64,000 nucleotides of DNA, taken from contig NZ_LRRU01000019.1 of NCBI RefSeq assembly GCF_001641615.1, positions 124,001-188,000 of the forward strand, in the 5' to 3' direction. Origin of the DNA: Pseudoalteromonas gelatinilytica (GTDB taxonomy: Bacteria > Pseudomonadota > Gammaproteobacteria > Enterobacterales > Alteromonadaceae). The notes under the pieces were generated by a model. That model had not been told where the DNA came from and ran no database searches. It saw only the letters and a list, made by a program, of their open reading frames with translations. Below are positions 27,538 through 37,138 of this stretch, in pieces (positions within the stretch are counted from its first letter, which is position 1; each line of letters starts with the position of its first letter). The translations under genes were made by a program, and so were the position numbers.

Positions 27538-27540
27538 GTT

Positions 27541-27580
27541 ATACCAATTCGCTTAATTAAGTATTATTGCGGATTGGTAT
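27541..27580. repeat. 40-bp imperfect palindrome of the ATACCAAT type
   Basis: ATACCAATTCGC at 27541-27552 faces GCGGATTGGTAT at 27569-27580 (one mismatch), with an AT-rich middle. I recall this kind of intergenic palindrome as common in Pseudoalteromonas and Shewanella genomes. It abuts the stop of the next minus-strand gene. Confidence 0.6.
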
Positions 27581-28284
27581 TAGTTAACAAGTTCAGCTGA
27601 CACGATATCGTTGAGCATCAAAAAGTGGTTAAGTACAGACTCTTCAAGCTCGAATACTTGCGCGATTTTTTCACCACTTGCTGACATCCCCGTTTGCGCA
27701 CCTGCAAACTCGATATGTAACCCTAAACGTTTCAGGGTTTGGGTATCGTAACTATAAATAGCAGCATCACGTTTCTCGGTAATACCTGGCATCATCCCTA
27801 TGATAGTAACCGCTTGTTCAACATTGATGATATCGAAAAATTGTCGCTCGGCGGTTTGCCATTTTGCTATATAGCTAGCGACCTCGGGCGGCTGCTCCAT
27901 TGGCACGTATAGTGGCTGTAATGAGCCGCCATGCCAGCCTATAACGGCTTGCTCTTCAACGAAGACATGTGGACTTGCGGTAACGACATAATTGGCGCAA
28001 GACGATGCACAAAGCTCGCGTACCACAACATTGAGTTGATATTCATGAACTAAGCCTCCGAAATGGAGACCTGCCATCACATCACCACCTTCGCTATTAA
28101 TAATTAAGGTGTTGATTTGCTGATCGCTATTTACTAATAATTGTTCAAACTTTTCAACATTTTGCTTTGATGTTTCGCCCTGAAAATAAATAGTGCCCGG
28201 CGATACCTCACTAATTTCAGCAACGCTTTGCTGTGTTGTTTTACAACCAACCAGCAGCACGCTCAATAATAATAAAAAACGCAT
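27580..28284 (-). CDS. ClpP/crotonase-fold lipoprotein (COG3904-like)
   Basis: Predicted lipoprotein of 234 residues. The start at 28284 (MRFLLLLSVLLVGC) is chosen over one 39 bases upstream because AAGG precedes it and the signal peptide then has normal length; the lipobox is LVGC. The core has ClpP-like features: INSEGGDVMAG forms the oxyanion glycine strand, and ELCASSCANYVV carries a serine between two cysteines where ClpP-like proteins hold the nucleophile. Protease activity is not proven, and the usual His/Asp partners cannot be assigned with certainty. Confidence 0.72.
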   Translation of the reverse strand: MRFLLLLSVLLVGCKTTQQSVAEISEVSPGTIYFQGETSKQNVEKFEQLLVNSDQQINTLIINSEGGDVMAGLHFGGLVHEYQLNVVVRELCASSCANYVVTASPHVFVEEQAVIGWHGGSLQPLYVPMEQPPEVASYIAKWQTAERQFFDIINVEQAVTIIGMMPGITEKRDAAIYSYDTQTLKRLGLHIEFAGAQTGMSASGEKIAQVFELEESVLNHFLMLNDIVSAELVN

Positions 28285-28410
28285 TAACAATGCCTTGAAG
28301 TTTTGTTTGTATACAGTGCGCAATTTAATAATATGTCATTAACGAACTGCAAAAATGGCATAGTACGTTTTTTTACTTGAGAAATAAATCCACATAATAG
28401 GAACAATTGT

Positions 28411-28986
28411 ATGAATATTGGAATTTACATCTATGATGATGCCGAAGTGCTCGATTTCTCAGGTCCGTTTGAGGTGTTTAGTACTGCCAAGCGCCTAGCG
28501 AATAATGACTGGCAAGTGAGTTTAATTGCCGAAAATGATAGGCCTGTACTTGCCCGTGGTGGTTATAGTGTAAACCCCCATTACAGCTTTGCTGATTGCC
28601 CTTTGCTTGATCTCCTTGTTGTGGTTGGTGGCGACCATACACGAGAGCTCGAAAAAGCAGAGGTTATTACTTGGTTAAAACACACAGCCACTAACACCAA
28701 GCGTGTTGCGAGTGTTTGTACGGGGGCGTTTTTGCTTGCTAAAACTGGGCTTTTAAACGGTAAAAATGTCACGACTCATTGGCAAGATCAACCTGAGCTG
28801 GCTGCTATGTTTTCTGATCTTAACGTGATTGCAGATACTCGTTGGGTCACCGACGGTAAGTTTACCAGCTCAGGGGGGATTTCTGCTGGCATTGATATGA
28901 GCCTAGCGTTAGTCGCTGAGTTTATTAGTTACGAACACGCCCTACTGACTGCCAAACAGATGGAATATCAATGGCAGACTTTATAA
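28411..28986 (+). CDS. DJ-1/PfpI family protein
   Basis: A 191-residue class I glutamine amidotransferase-like protein. The nucleophile elbow ASVCTGAFLLA contains the reactive Cys, and a Glu lies early (DDAEVLDFSGPFEVF), as in the isonitrile-hydratase/ThiJ branch. There is no AraC-type DNA-binding domain. The last six bases overlap the convergent LysR gene. Substrate unknown. Confidence 0.85.
   Translation: MNIGIYIYDDAEVLDFSGPFEVFSTAKRLANNDWQVSLIAENDRPVLARGGYSVNPHYSFADCPLLDLLVVVGGDHTRELEKAEVITWLKHTATNTKRVASVCTGAFLLAKTGLLNGKNVTTHWQDQPELAAMFSDLNVIADTRWVTDGKFTSSGGISAGIDMSLALVAEFISYEHALLTAKQMEYQWQTL
28569..28585 (+). repeat. 17-bp inverted motif, copy 1
   Basis: TGTAAACCCCCATTACA, inside the DJ-1/PfpI gene, followed by G. 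It belongs to the family TGTAAASSCCCNTTACA. Confidence 0.55.
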
Positions 28987-29862
28987 TTGTTCAGCAATAT
29001 AGTCGGTTATAAACTGCTTTAGACAGGCAGCCTTTTTACTCAGTAAACGTGCGCTTGGCCAGATTGCATAAATGTCGCGGTTTTCTCCTCGCCAGTGTGG
29101 CAGTACTTGAACTAGCTGCTGAGATTTTAATTCATCTATAACCTCAAACCGAGGTAACAAAGCGATACCTTGCTCATCACAAACTAAGTATTTTACAAAT
29201 CCAGTATCGTTAAAAGTACTAGCAAATCGGCACATGTGAGTATAAGTTGCATTCGTTTGAGTATTGGTTAGCTGCCACTTATTTCTCAACGTGGTACCAA
29301 TTAACCTATGTTGTTTTAAATCACTAGGCTCTTCTATGGCAGATGCCGAATTAAGGTATGCTTTAGTGCTTACAAATAAGGTATCAACACTGCCTAACTT
29401 TTTCTGATGGAGCATAGAATCAGCCTGCGGCCCTACTCTTATTGCTATATCAGCTTGGCTTTTACTGAGATCTTCAAGTTGGTTATTAAGCAGTAGCTCA
29501 AGTTGAATATCAGGGTACTGTTTAGTGAATGCGAGCCACATCGGCTTTAAGAAACCATGACTAATATTCAGAGGTGCTAAAACTTTAAGCTTTCCTGACA
29601 ATTGTGCTTTTTGCTCATTAAGCTGGCGGTGAGTTTGTTCAAATTGCTCAATTAATTCAACATAACTTTGAAAATACACCTCCCCTGCTTGCGTTAACGT
29701 GCATTGCCTTGCTGAGCGATTTAATAGCTGCTCACCTAAGCGTTGCTCAAGTCGTTGTAAGCGTCTCGACACTGTTGCGGTAGGCAGCGACAAGTTCTTA
29801 GCCGCATTACTTAGGCCGCCTTGCTTAACAATCTGTATGAATAGAGCGATATCGTCAATCAT
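28981..29862 (-). CDS. LysR-family transcriptional regulator
   Basis: A 293-residue activator/repressor. N-terminal winged helix: FIQIVKQGGLSNAAKNLSLP and TVSRRLQRLEQRLGEQLLNRS; C-terminal LysR substrate-binding domain (KLKVLAPLNISHGFLKPMWLAF onward). It resembles the branch typified by DsdC/AaeR-like single regulators (LIGTTLRNKWQL). It is divergent from the DUF2938-tpm pair 100 bp away, its likely target. Ligand unknown. Confidence 0.92.
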   Translation of the reverse strand: MIDDIALFIQIVKQGGLSNAAKNLSLPTATVSRRLQRLEQRLGEQLLNRSARQCTLTQAGEVYFQSYVELIEQFEQTHRQLNEQKAQLSGKLKVLAPLNISHGFLKPMWLAFTKQYPDIQLELLLNNQLEDLSKSQADIAIRVGPQADSMLHQKKLGSVDTLFVSTKAYLNSASAIEEPSDLKQHRLIGTTLRNKWQLTNTQTNATYTHMCRFASTFNDTGFVKYLVCDEQGIALLPRFEVIDELKSQQLVQVLPHWRGENRDIYAIWPSARLLSKKAACLKQFITDYIAEQL

Positions 29863-29962
29863 GATCTCATTTATGCAATCATAGTTTGTTTATCTTACTA
29901 TTTTTAGCACTTTTGCAATTAGATATCATGCCTTTTATTAAATCATTTAAGAGCATCTAATA

Positions 29963-30451
29963 ATGAGTGTTAATGATATTTATGTGATAACTTTTGTAGG
30001 CATAGCGGCGACTTTGTTCATTGATCTTTATGCTTTTTTGCTGGCTAAAGTGTTTAAGATCCCTTCATTAAACTTTTGTTTAGTTGGCCGTTGGGGCTTG
30101 GGGTTATTAGATGGAAAGTTTATGCACCAGAATATAGCAGCTAGCCCTGTTAAGCATTTTGAGTGCGTGTTTGGCTGGTTCGTCCACTACTTTATTGGTG
30201 TTTTATTTTCGTTTTTATTTATATTACTGGTCGGTATTGCTTGGCTTGAACAGCCCACCTTAATCGCTGCATGTATATTTGGATTAGCTAGCGTATCTAT
30301 GCCATTTTTTGTTATGCAGCCCGCTTTAGGGATGGGGATAATGGCTACGAAAACAGCAAACCCACTTCAAGCCCGCTTAAAAAGTGCTGTAACTCACCTA
30401 CTTTTTGGTGTCGGATTAAATTTATCAGCTCAATTCATTCAATTTATTTAG
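29963..30451 (+). CDS. DUF2938 membrane protein
   Basis: A 162-residue protein with four hydrophobic segments. It has the family's conserved GRWGLGLLDGKFMHQNI, the HFECVFGWFVHYFIGV segment and a late ALGMGIMATKTANP. Function unknown. tpm starts nine bases after the stop, so the two are an operon, probably under the divergent LysR regulator. Confidence 0.77.
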   Translation: MSVNDIYVITFVGIAATLFIDLYAFLLAKVFKIPSLNFCLVGRWGLGLLDGKFMHQNIAASPVKHFECVFGWFVHYFIGVLFSFLFILLVGIAWLEQPTLIAACIFGLASVSMPFFVMQPALGMGIMATKTANPLQARLKSAVTHLLFGVGLNLSAQFIQFI

Positions 30452-30460
30452 GAGTAAGTA

Positions 30461-31093
30461 ATGGACGCAAAGCATTGGCATCAACGTTGGGAAAATAACG
30501 AAATAGGTTTTCATGAAGGAGACGTTAACCGTTACCTAGATCACTATTTTACTAACTTAAATTTACAGCAAGGCGATACTTTTTTTGTGCCACTGTGTGG
30601 CAAAACTCACGACATTCATTATTTGCTCGCGCAAGGTATGCGTGTTGTTGGGGCTGAGCTTAGTGAGATTGCCATTAAGCAATTATTTGATGAGTTAAAA
30701 CTAGAACCCGAAATCAGCCAACACGGCGAGCTATTACGTTACCAAGGCGCAAATCTAACCGTTTGGGTAGGTGATATCTTTGCACTGACCGCGAATGAAC
30801 TTGGCACTATCAACGCGGTTTATGACCGTGCTGCCTTAGTTGCGCTGCCAAAGCCCATGCGCATTCGCTATACCCAGCATTTACTAGAGTTGACCAATAG
30901 AGCTAAACAATTAGTGGTGGTCTTTGAGTATCAGCAAAATGAATTTTCGGGTCCGCCGTTTAGTGTAGTCGCCGATGAGCTACATCAGCACTACGATGCT
31001 TTTTATCAGCTAACATTACTGTGCAAAGAGCCTCTCGAAGGTGGCTTAAGAGGGCAAATCCCCGCCATGAACGTTGCTTGGTATTTAAGTTAG
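30461..31093 (+). CDS. tpm: Thiopurine S-methyltransferase
   Basis: SAM-dependent methyltransferase of 210 residues. In bacteria it also detoxifies tellurite and selenite by methylation. The conserved start HWHQRWENNEIGFHEGDVN, the SAM site FVPLCGKTHDIHYLLAQGMRVVGAELSEIAI, and DRAALVALP are all present. AGGAG lies upstream. An iteron copy is embedded in codons 26-33. Confidence 0.94.
   Translation: MDAKHWHQRWENNEIGFHEGDVNRYLDHYFTNLNLQQGDTFFVPLCGKTHDIHYLLAQGMRVVGAELSEIAIKQLFDELKLEPEISQHGELLRYQGANLTVWVGDIFALTANELGTINAVYDRAALVALPKPMRIRYTQHLLELTNRAKQLVVVFEYQQNEFSGPPFSVVADELHQHYDAFYQLTLLCKEPLEGGLRGQIPAMNVAWYLS
30538..30558 (-). repeat. Isolated iteron copy within tpm
   Basis: The minus strand reads AAGTTAGTAAAATAGTGATC, a full match to the origin iteron consensus, 11 kb from the origin. 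It encodes LDHYFTNL of tpm on the other strand. Confidence 0.65.
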
Positions 31094-31205
31094 TACTTAC
31101 AAACTAGTGGTGTGTAAATTCACACCCTAATTGTGCGTTTTTGTGGCTGGTTATTGTATCTCTGTGCGTGCACTATAGTGATAAGCGTATTTAAGGAGCA
31201 CATTT

Positions 31206-32006
31206 ATGCAAAAGCCACGCGTTTTCTTTGTTTCACATGGCGGCGGTCCTATGCCTTTACTTGGCGATCCAAGTCATGCTGATATGGTTACTTGTTTGCA
31301 GTCTATTGCTGCAAAAATTCAAAAGCCGTCAGCTATTTTGATGGTGAGTGCACACTGGGAAGCGAACCCAATTAGCATCACTTCGAGCGCTGCTCCTGAG
31401 CTAATTTATGATTACTATGGTTTTCCTGAGCCTGCTTACAGTATTGAGTACCCAAGCCCTGGCGAACCAGCCCTTGCCGAAAAAGTACATCAAGCATTGG
31501 CAAAGGCTAATATCGATAGCACTTTAAACCCATCTCGTGGCTTTGATCACGGTATGTATGTGCCTTTGAAGATTATGTATCCAGAGGCAGATATACCTTG
31601 TGTGCAATTGTCGTTACATCCAAGCCTTGAGCCAAGCTTACACCTAGCGATAGGTGAGGCTTTACAACAGCTTGATTACGATAATTTATTGATCATTGGT
31701 TCTGGCTTTACTTTTCATAATATGCGCGCATTTTTTACGCCTGAAACAGCTGAAATTAAAGCGCAAAATATCGCTTTTGAGCAATGGTTAGTCGATGTAT
31801 GTGGCAATACTGAGCTGAGTGAGCAGCAGCGACAAGCTAAGTTATTAGAGTGGAAAATGGCCCCTGCTGCGCGTTTTAGTCACCCTCGTGAAGAGCACTT
31901 ATTGCCGTTACATGTTTGCTATGGTGCGGCGATGCGCCCTTGTAGTGATATCTACGAACTACGTATTGCCAACAAGCAAGCCAGTATGTTCTTGTGGGAC
32001 GATTGA
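31206..32006 (+). CDS. ygiD: Extradiol ring-cleavage dioxygenase, DODA/YgiD type
   Basis: Cytoplasmic class III (LigB-type) dioxygenase of 266 residues; relatives open catechols such as DOPA. Metal and active-site histidines appear in FFVSHGGGPMPLL, VSAHWEANP, SRGFDHGMYVPL and SHPREEHLLPLHV. AAGGAGCAC precedes the ATG. The GGTGTG/CACACC hairpin at 31109-31126 lies just upstream. The natural substrate is not established. Confidence 0.88.
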   Translation: MQKPRVFFVSHGGGPMPLLGDPSHADMVTCLQSIAAKIQKPSAILMVSAHWEANPISITSSAAPELIYDYYGFPEPAYSIEYPSPGEPALAEKVHQALAKANIDSTLNPSRGFDHGMYVPLKIMYPEADIPCVQLSLHPSLEPSLHLAIGEALQQLDYDNLLIIGSGFTFHNMRAFFTPETAEIKAQNIAFEQWLVDVCGNTELSEQQRQAKLLEWKMAPAARFSHPREEHLLPLHVCYGAAMRPCSDIYELRIANKQASMFLWDD

Positions 32007-32100
32007 GTTTAAGTTCAACCCCCCTGATAACACGATAAAAGCTCAGATTTTATAAGTTTATTTTGGTACGCTAGGTAAGTTAAAACCTAGGAACAACAAA

Positions 32101-34431
32101 ATGAACTTAATAAAAACATCAACCCTTGCGTTTGCTGTGGTTGCGGGTTTAGGTTTGCAAGCATGCTCAAGTACAGAGCAAGCGAGCACGCCATCAGCAA
32201 CAGTGAACGCAACGGCTAATCCGCTCTCGCTTGAACAAATTTATAAAGAAAAAGACTTTAAAGCTGAGCGTAGCACCTATTTTACGTGGCTCGATGATGG
32301 TACTGGTTATACGGTACTTGAAGAGCGCGAAAGCGATAAAAGCAACCAAGACGACAAAGCTAAAGACGATGAGCACGGCGTAAAAGGCAATGATATTGTG
32401 TTTTATAACGCCGATGGCACGGGTCGTAAGGTACTTGTTAGCTACGAAAAATTAATTCCCAAAGGTGAGAAAGAGCCACTCACTGTTGAAAGCTATCAAT
32501 GGTCTAAAGATGGTAAATGGCTGATGGTTTTTACCAATGGCGAGCAAGTGTGGCGCTCACGTAGCCGTGGTGATTTTTGGCTTTTAAACCTCGAAACTGA
32601 TTCGCTGTATCAGTTAGGTGGCGAAAACATCGAAGCGAAAAAGCTGATGTTTGCTAAGTTCTCACCTGATAGCTCAAAAGTAGCTTACGTGCGTGATAAC
32701 AACATCTACATGGAAAAAGTCGGCAGCAAGGCTGTGACTGCTTTAACCACTGACGGTAACGACACCATTGTTAATGGTAATTTTGACTGGGTATACGAAG
32801 AAGAATTTACCATTCGTGATGGTTTCCGCTGGAGTCCAGACAACAAATCAATTGCCTATTGGCAGCTTGATACCAGTGGCGTTAAATACTTCACCATGAT
32901 CAATAACACCGATGATCTCTACCCTACCCTTAAAGAATTTCCGTATCCAAAAGCCGGCGAGATGAACTCTGCGGTTAAAGTGGGTGTGGTCAGTCTTAGC
33001 GACAAGAAAACCCGTTGGGCTGAACTAGGTGGCGATAATCGCGATCGTTATATCCCACGTATTAGCTGGGCAGGTACTGGTGAATCTTTGATGATCCAAG
33101 ATCTTAACCGCCCGCAAAGCCACAACAAGGTTTGGTTATTCGACTGGCAAAAACAACAGCTGACTAAAATTCTTGAAGATAAAGACGATGCCTTTATTGA
33201 GTGGTTTTATAAAGCAAACTGGTCAAAAGACGGTAAGTTCTTTATTTGGCACAGTGAGCGTGATGGTTGGCGTCATCTATACCGTGTATCTCGCGATGGT
33301 AAAACGGTTGTTGATTTAACACCGGGCGAGTACGACATCATTGATATGCTAGCGCTCAACGAAGATAAAAACGTTATGTACTTTACTGCATCACCGGATG
33401 ATCCTGGCCAACGTTATTTATTCCGTACCTCGCTTGATGGCAGCTCTAAACCGGTGCGCGTAACGCCTGAGTCATTTGATGGTTCAAACAGCTATTACAT
33501 GTCTAAAGATACCTCTTGGGCGATGCATACCTTCTCTAAGTTTGGCACGCCACCAATGAAAGAGATTATCAAAGTAAGCGATCACAGCAATGTGAAAACC
33601 TTAGTTGAGAACACAGCATTAAAAGAGAAATTAGCGACTGAGCAATTACCGACTCACGAGTTCTTTACGGTTAATGCGCGCGATGGTGTTGAGCTTGATG
33701 GCTACATCATGTTCCCTGCGAATATGGATAAAAGCAAAAAATACCCAATCGTTTTCTATGTCTATGGTGAGCCATGGGGATCAACAGTACAAGACCGTTG
33801 GGAAGGCGACAGTTACTTATACAAGTCGTATCTAACTCAGCAAGGCTTTATTGTTGCCTCAGTTGATAACCGCGGCACACGCGCACCAAAAGGCAGAGAT
33901 TGGCGTAAATCTATCTACAAAAAAATAGGCTCTATTACCGTACGAGACCAAGTTGACGCCCTTGATGCAATGGCAAAACGTTGGGATGTCATTGATACCG
34001 ACCGTGTGGGTGTATGGGGTCACTCAGGTGGCGGTAGTTCAACGCTTAATTTGTTATTCCGCCATGGTGATAAATATAAAGTGGGTATTGCCTCAGCCCC
34101 TGTGCCAGATATTCGCTTGTACGATACTATCTACCAAGAGCGCTATGCAGGTAACCCAAATACCGATCCTGAAAGTTACGACAACACGTCTCCGATCACC
34201 TTTGCAAAAGACCTGCAAGGTAAGTTACTACTGATCCACGGTACCGGAGATGATAATGTACACTACCAAGGTTCAGAGCGTTTAATTAACGAATTAGTTA
34301 AGCACAATAAACAGTTCGAGTTTTTCTCTTACCCGAACCGTTCTCACAGCCTCCGTGAAGGTGAAGGCACTACCCTACACTATCACACTATGATGGCTAA
34401 CTTCTTCGAAAAGCATCTACTAAACAAGTAA
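32101..34431 (+). CDS. Dipeptidyl-peptidase IV-like S9 lipoprotein
   Basis: Exported prolyl peptidase of 776 residues. The N-terminal signal ends in a lipobox (LGLQACSS), followed by a Ser/Thr-rich linker. The beta-propeller DPPIV N-terminal domain (about 80-500) includes NFDWVYEEEFTIRDGFRWSP, in which the EE pair binds the substrate amino group. The alpha/beta-hydrolase domain carries VGVWGHSGGGSS (nucleophile Ser, with His-Ser-Gly-Gly instead of the usual W-S-Y-G), Asp in HGTGDDNVH, and His in NRSHSL. It probably releases X-Pro dipeptides in the periplasm or at the cell surface. Confidence 0.92.
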   Translation: MNLIKTSTLAFAVVAGLGLQACSSTEQASTPSATVNATANPLSLEQIYKEKDFKAERSTYFTWLDDGTGYTVLEERESDKSNQDDKAKDDEHGVKGNDIVFYNADGTGRKVLVSYEKLIPKGEKEPLTVESYQWSKDGKWLMVFTNGEQVWRSRSRGDFWLLNLETDSLYQLGGENIEAKKLMFAKFSPDSSKVAYVRDNNIYMEKVGSKAVTALTTDGNDTIVNGNFDWVYEEEFTIRDGFRWSPDNKSIAYWQLDTSGVKYFTMINNTDDLYPTLKEFPYPKAGEMNSAVKVGVVSLSDKKTRWAELGGDNRDRYIPRISWAGTGESLMIQDLNRPQSHNKVWLFDWQKQQLTKILEDKDDAFIEWFYKANWSKDGKFFIWHSERDGWRHLYRVSRDGKTVVDLTPGEYDIIDMLALNEDKNVMYFTASPDDPGQRYLFRTSLDGSSKPVRVTPESFDGSNSYYMSKDTSWAMHTFSKFGTPPMKEIIKVSDHSNVKTLVENTALKEKLATEQLPTHEFFTVNARDGVELDGYIMFPANMDKSKKYPIVFYVYGEPWGSTVQDRWEGDSYLYKSYLTQQGFIVASVDNRGTRAPKGRDWRKSIYKKIGSITVRDQVDALDAMAKRWDVIDTDRVGVWGHSGGGSSTLNLLFRHGDKYKVGIASAPVPDIRLYDTIYQERYAGNPNTDPESYDNTSPITFAKDLQGKLLLIHGTGDDNVHYQGSERLINELVKHNKQFEFFSYPNRSHSLREGEGTTLHYHTMMANFFEKHLLNK

Positions 34432-34450
34432 ATATGCTTTATTAAAAAAT

Positions 34451-34483
34451 ACCGCAGCTTAGATGTTAAGCTGCGGTTTTTTT
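34451..34483 (+). terminator. Terminator after the DPP-IV gene
   Basis: ACCGCAGCTTA, short loop, TAAGCTGCGGT followed by a T-run. Confidence 0.9.
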
Positions 34484-34491
34484 ATGCAAAC

Positions 34492-34508
34492 TGTAAACCC
34501 CCGTTACA
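34492..34508 (+). repeat. 17-bp inverted motif, copy 2
   Basis: TGTAAACCCCCGTTACA, followed by G, just past the DPP-IV terminator in a 34432-34724 gap with no other feature. Confidence 0.6.
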
Positions 34509-34724
34509 GATAATAAGCGATTCGTTTTGAGCTTTCCGCATTAGGCTGCACAAAATAACCCGCACCAATTTAAAAGTATTAAGCTACCTCTTAAGCCTCA
34601 TTAGATGGGCTTGTTTCGTGAATAAAATTCCATAATTCATTTGGTGATCTACATATTTTCTACACTTTTCAACCTTGCCTCTGTGGTAATTTTTTAAGCA
34701 ATAATTCATGTAGGGAATTTGGTT

Positions 34725-35948
34725 ATGAAATTAGGTAAAAAGGTGTGGCAATCACTGGCAGTAGTTGCCTTATTGGCAAACTTAGCGGCTTGTGGTGGCA
34801 GTGACTCATCGTCGTCATCAGATACAGATACATCGACTAGCGATAGCAGTGGTACTGATAACAGCGGTACTGACAACAGTGGTAGTGACAACAGTGGCTC
34901 TTCAAGTAGCTCAGGTTCAATTAGTGTCAGTGACTTCAGCGATATCAGTCTAGGTGACTGTGAGCTCGATACCAGCCTAGAGTCACTCGTGTGTGCTGCA
35001 AATGCATTAATCGACACGTTAGATGAAGATGAACTTGCTGATTTACAACTTGATTATTCAGACTCTGAAGCAAGAACTGTGTGGTCAAACTTACCGACGG
35101 GCAATGTAAGTCGTAATGGTATTGAACTTGGGGCATTAGACGATGAATCACTTGAAGCGGCGATGATGGTTGCGAAAGCGGCGCTGAGTGATGATGGCTA
35201 TCAAGATTTCTTAGGTGTTATTGCTGCGGATGATTATTTAAATGAGCTAGGTGGTGGTTCTGCTTACTCATCTGGTAAATATTATCTGGCGTTTTTTGGC
35301 GACCCAGATGTGAGCGGCGACTGGATGTTGCAGTTAGGTGGTCACCACTTAGCTTATAACATTACTTACTTAAATGGCGATGGTTACCCTGTGCCAAACC
35401 ATATTGGTACTGAACCTAAAGTCAGCTTTGAACTAGACTCGGCAAGCTATGCCCCGCTTGCGGATGAAGGTGATGCCCTCGTTGCTATGTTTGACTCGTT
35501 AAGTGAGTCTGAGCTTGCTGAGGCTTACTTAAGCGGTGAAAGCTATTCAGATGTATTAATGGGCCCAGATAACGGAAGTGGTACGTTACCAACTGATTAC
35601 CCTACAGGTGATAATCGCAAAGGGATCCTTGTTTCAAGTTTAACGCAGGATCAACAAGCACTGGTTACAGCAGCAATCGAGCAGTGGATCAACGACTACC
35701 CTGAAGAAGTGGTTGAAAACTTAACGCTAAGCTATGTAACGAGTTCTGCTTATGCAGATACCTACATTGCCTGGGCTGGCACTGAATCGGCTGGTGTTGA
35801 TGTGGATGTTGCCGGGACTTATATGCGTATTGATGGCCCTAACCTTTGGATTGAGGTGGCGTGTCAAAATGGGGTGATTATCAGTGATGAAACTCACTAC
35901 CATACAATGTTCAGGGATAAGAGCTGGGATTATGGTAATAATTTATAA
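34725..35948 (+). CDS. DUF3500-family lipoprotein
   Basis: Predicted lipoprotein of 407 residues. The ATG at 34725 is preferred to an in-frame TTG six bases upstream; GGGA precedes it. The signal ends at lipobox LAACGG, followed by about 45 residues of Ser/Asp/Gly-rich linker built from DNSG-type repeats. The body has the DUF3500 hallmark FFGDPDVSGDWMLQLGGHHLAYN, whose double His suggests a metal site. It ends three bases before the HupE-like gene, so the two are an operon. Function unknown; I recall DUF3500 and HupE genes together in other marine bacteria but cannot confirm. Confidence 0.8.
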   Translation: MKLGKKVWQSLAVVALLANLAACGGSDSSSSSDTDTSTSDSSGTDNSGTDNSGSDNSGSSSSSGSISVSDFSDISLGDCELDTSLESLVCAANALIDTLDEDELADLQLDYSDSEARTVWSNLPTGNVSRNGIELGALDDESLEAAMMVAKAALSDDGYQDFLGVIAADDYLNELGGGSAYSSGKYYLAFFGDPDVSGDWMLQLGGHHLAYNITYLNGDGYPVPNHIGTEPKVSFELDSASYAPLADEGDALVAMFDSLSESELAEAYLSGESYSDVLMGPDNGSGTLPTDYPTGDNRKGILVSSLTQDQQALVTAAIEQWINDYPEEVVENLTLSYVTSSAYADTYIAWAGTESAGVDVDVAGTYMRIDGPNLWIEVACQNGVIISDETHYHTMFRDKSWDYGNNL

Positions 35949-35951
35949 GCC

Positions 35952-37097
35952 ATGAAAGCAGTAATTAATCTCCTATTTGGGCTGACCTTTTTGGTCAGCC
36001 TCTTTTGTACCAAAGCCTTTGCCCATTCTGCTTCAACGAGTTCTGTGTTTATTGATACGCATAAACCACAGATTGAACTCGAAATTTATATACCCCTCGA
36101 TCAATTACGTTTAGCTGATGAAAGTTTATTTCCTTCACAAAGTGATGATCTAAAGCAGGTTAATTTCTCGGCTTTACAAGACTACATGCAAACACATGTA
36201 AGTATCACAACACAAAATTCTCAGTCGTTAACAGCACAAAAGGTTGATGATTTTGCTATCCATGAATTTGATAACGTACTGTTTATGGTAATGAAGATGC
36301 AATTTATCAAACCAGATAATTTTGATACCAGTGGTTTTTCTTTGCATTACAATGCCATTTTACACCGAGTTGTTACTCACAAAATTTATGTTTCGTATCG
36401 CAACGATATGCATGAAGTACTTAAAGCAAGTCAAGACATAGCAACCATAGGGTTGATCCGCTATCAGCGCGAAACCTTATTTATAGAGCCTGAAAAAATC
36501 ACTGCATGGTCTCAGTTTAAGCTGATGTTTGTAAATGGTATGAGCCATATTGCAGCGGGTATAGATCATTTGCTATTTTTACTTTGTTTAATTTTGCCCG
36601 CCCCTCTAGTTAGTGCCAATAAGCGCTGGCAATCAGTGGCACCTGTGCGCCAATGTGTTATGTCGGTAGCTAAAATTGTCACCTTCTTTACACTCGGACA
36701 CTCATTAACGCTAGCCCTGACGACGCTTGGTTATATTTCATTTCCTGCAAAGCCAATTGAGATTTTGGTTGCGGCCTCTATTTTAGTTTCGGCGTTGAAT
36801 GCAATCAGGCCGATCTTTTCGCAGTCAGCTATGTGGATAGCATTTATTTTTGGGCTTATCCATGGTCAAGCATTCGCGATAGAAATGAGCCATATGGGGT
36901 TTGATAGTCAGGCTATTATCGTTGCATTGGTTGCATTTAATCTGGGTATTGAAACTGTGCAGTTGTTAATCGTTATTTGCGTTGTACCCGTGCTAGCAAT
37001 GCTTGCCAGAACTTATTTTTATAATGCTATTCGAATTACATTATCAGTGCTGGCAATGGCGGCTGCGAGCTATTGGATTATTGAGCGAAGTGTGTAA
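35952..37097 (+). CDS. HupE/UreJ-family membrane protein
   Basis: A 381-residue protein with a signal peptide (LFGLTFLVSLFCTKAFA), a periplasmic domain of about 165 residues, and then six to seven membrane helices. Those helices carry the HupE/UreJ_2 histidine motifs HIAAGIDHLLFLLCLILP, FTLGHSLTLALT and FGLIHGQAFA, suited to moving Ni, Co or Cu ions. The metal is not determined. It is three bases downstream of the DUF3500 gene. A weak GGGCC/GGCCC hairpin follows the stop. Confidence 0.84.
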   Translation: MKAVINLLFGLTFLVSLFCTKAFAHSASTSSVFIDTHKPQIELEIYIPLDQLRLADESLFPSQSDDLKQVNFSALQDYMQTHVSITTQNSQSLTAQKVDDFAIHEFDNVLFMVMKMQFIKPDNFDTSGFSLHYNAILHRVVTHKIYVSYRNDMHEVLKASQDIATIGLIRYQRETLFIEPEKITAWSQFKLMFVNGMSHIAAGIDHLLFLLCLILPAPLVSANKRWQSVAPVRQCVMSVAKIVTFFTLGHSLTLALTTLGYISFPAKPIEILVAASILVSALNAIRPIFSQSAMWIAFIFGLIHGQAFAIEMSHMGFDSQAIIVALVAFNLGIETVQLLIVICVVPVLAMLARTYFYNAIRITLSVLAMAAASYWIIERSV

Positions 37098-37138
37098 TGA
37101 AAGGGCCTTATTTGGCCCTTCTTACTTTTAAAACAAAG

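Noticed and set aside
28121-28140. TGATCGCTATTTACTAATAA, iteron-like
   Set aside because: TTAGTAAA is present, but the G before it and the T after GATC are missing; probably coding coincidence.
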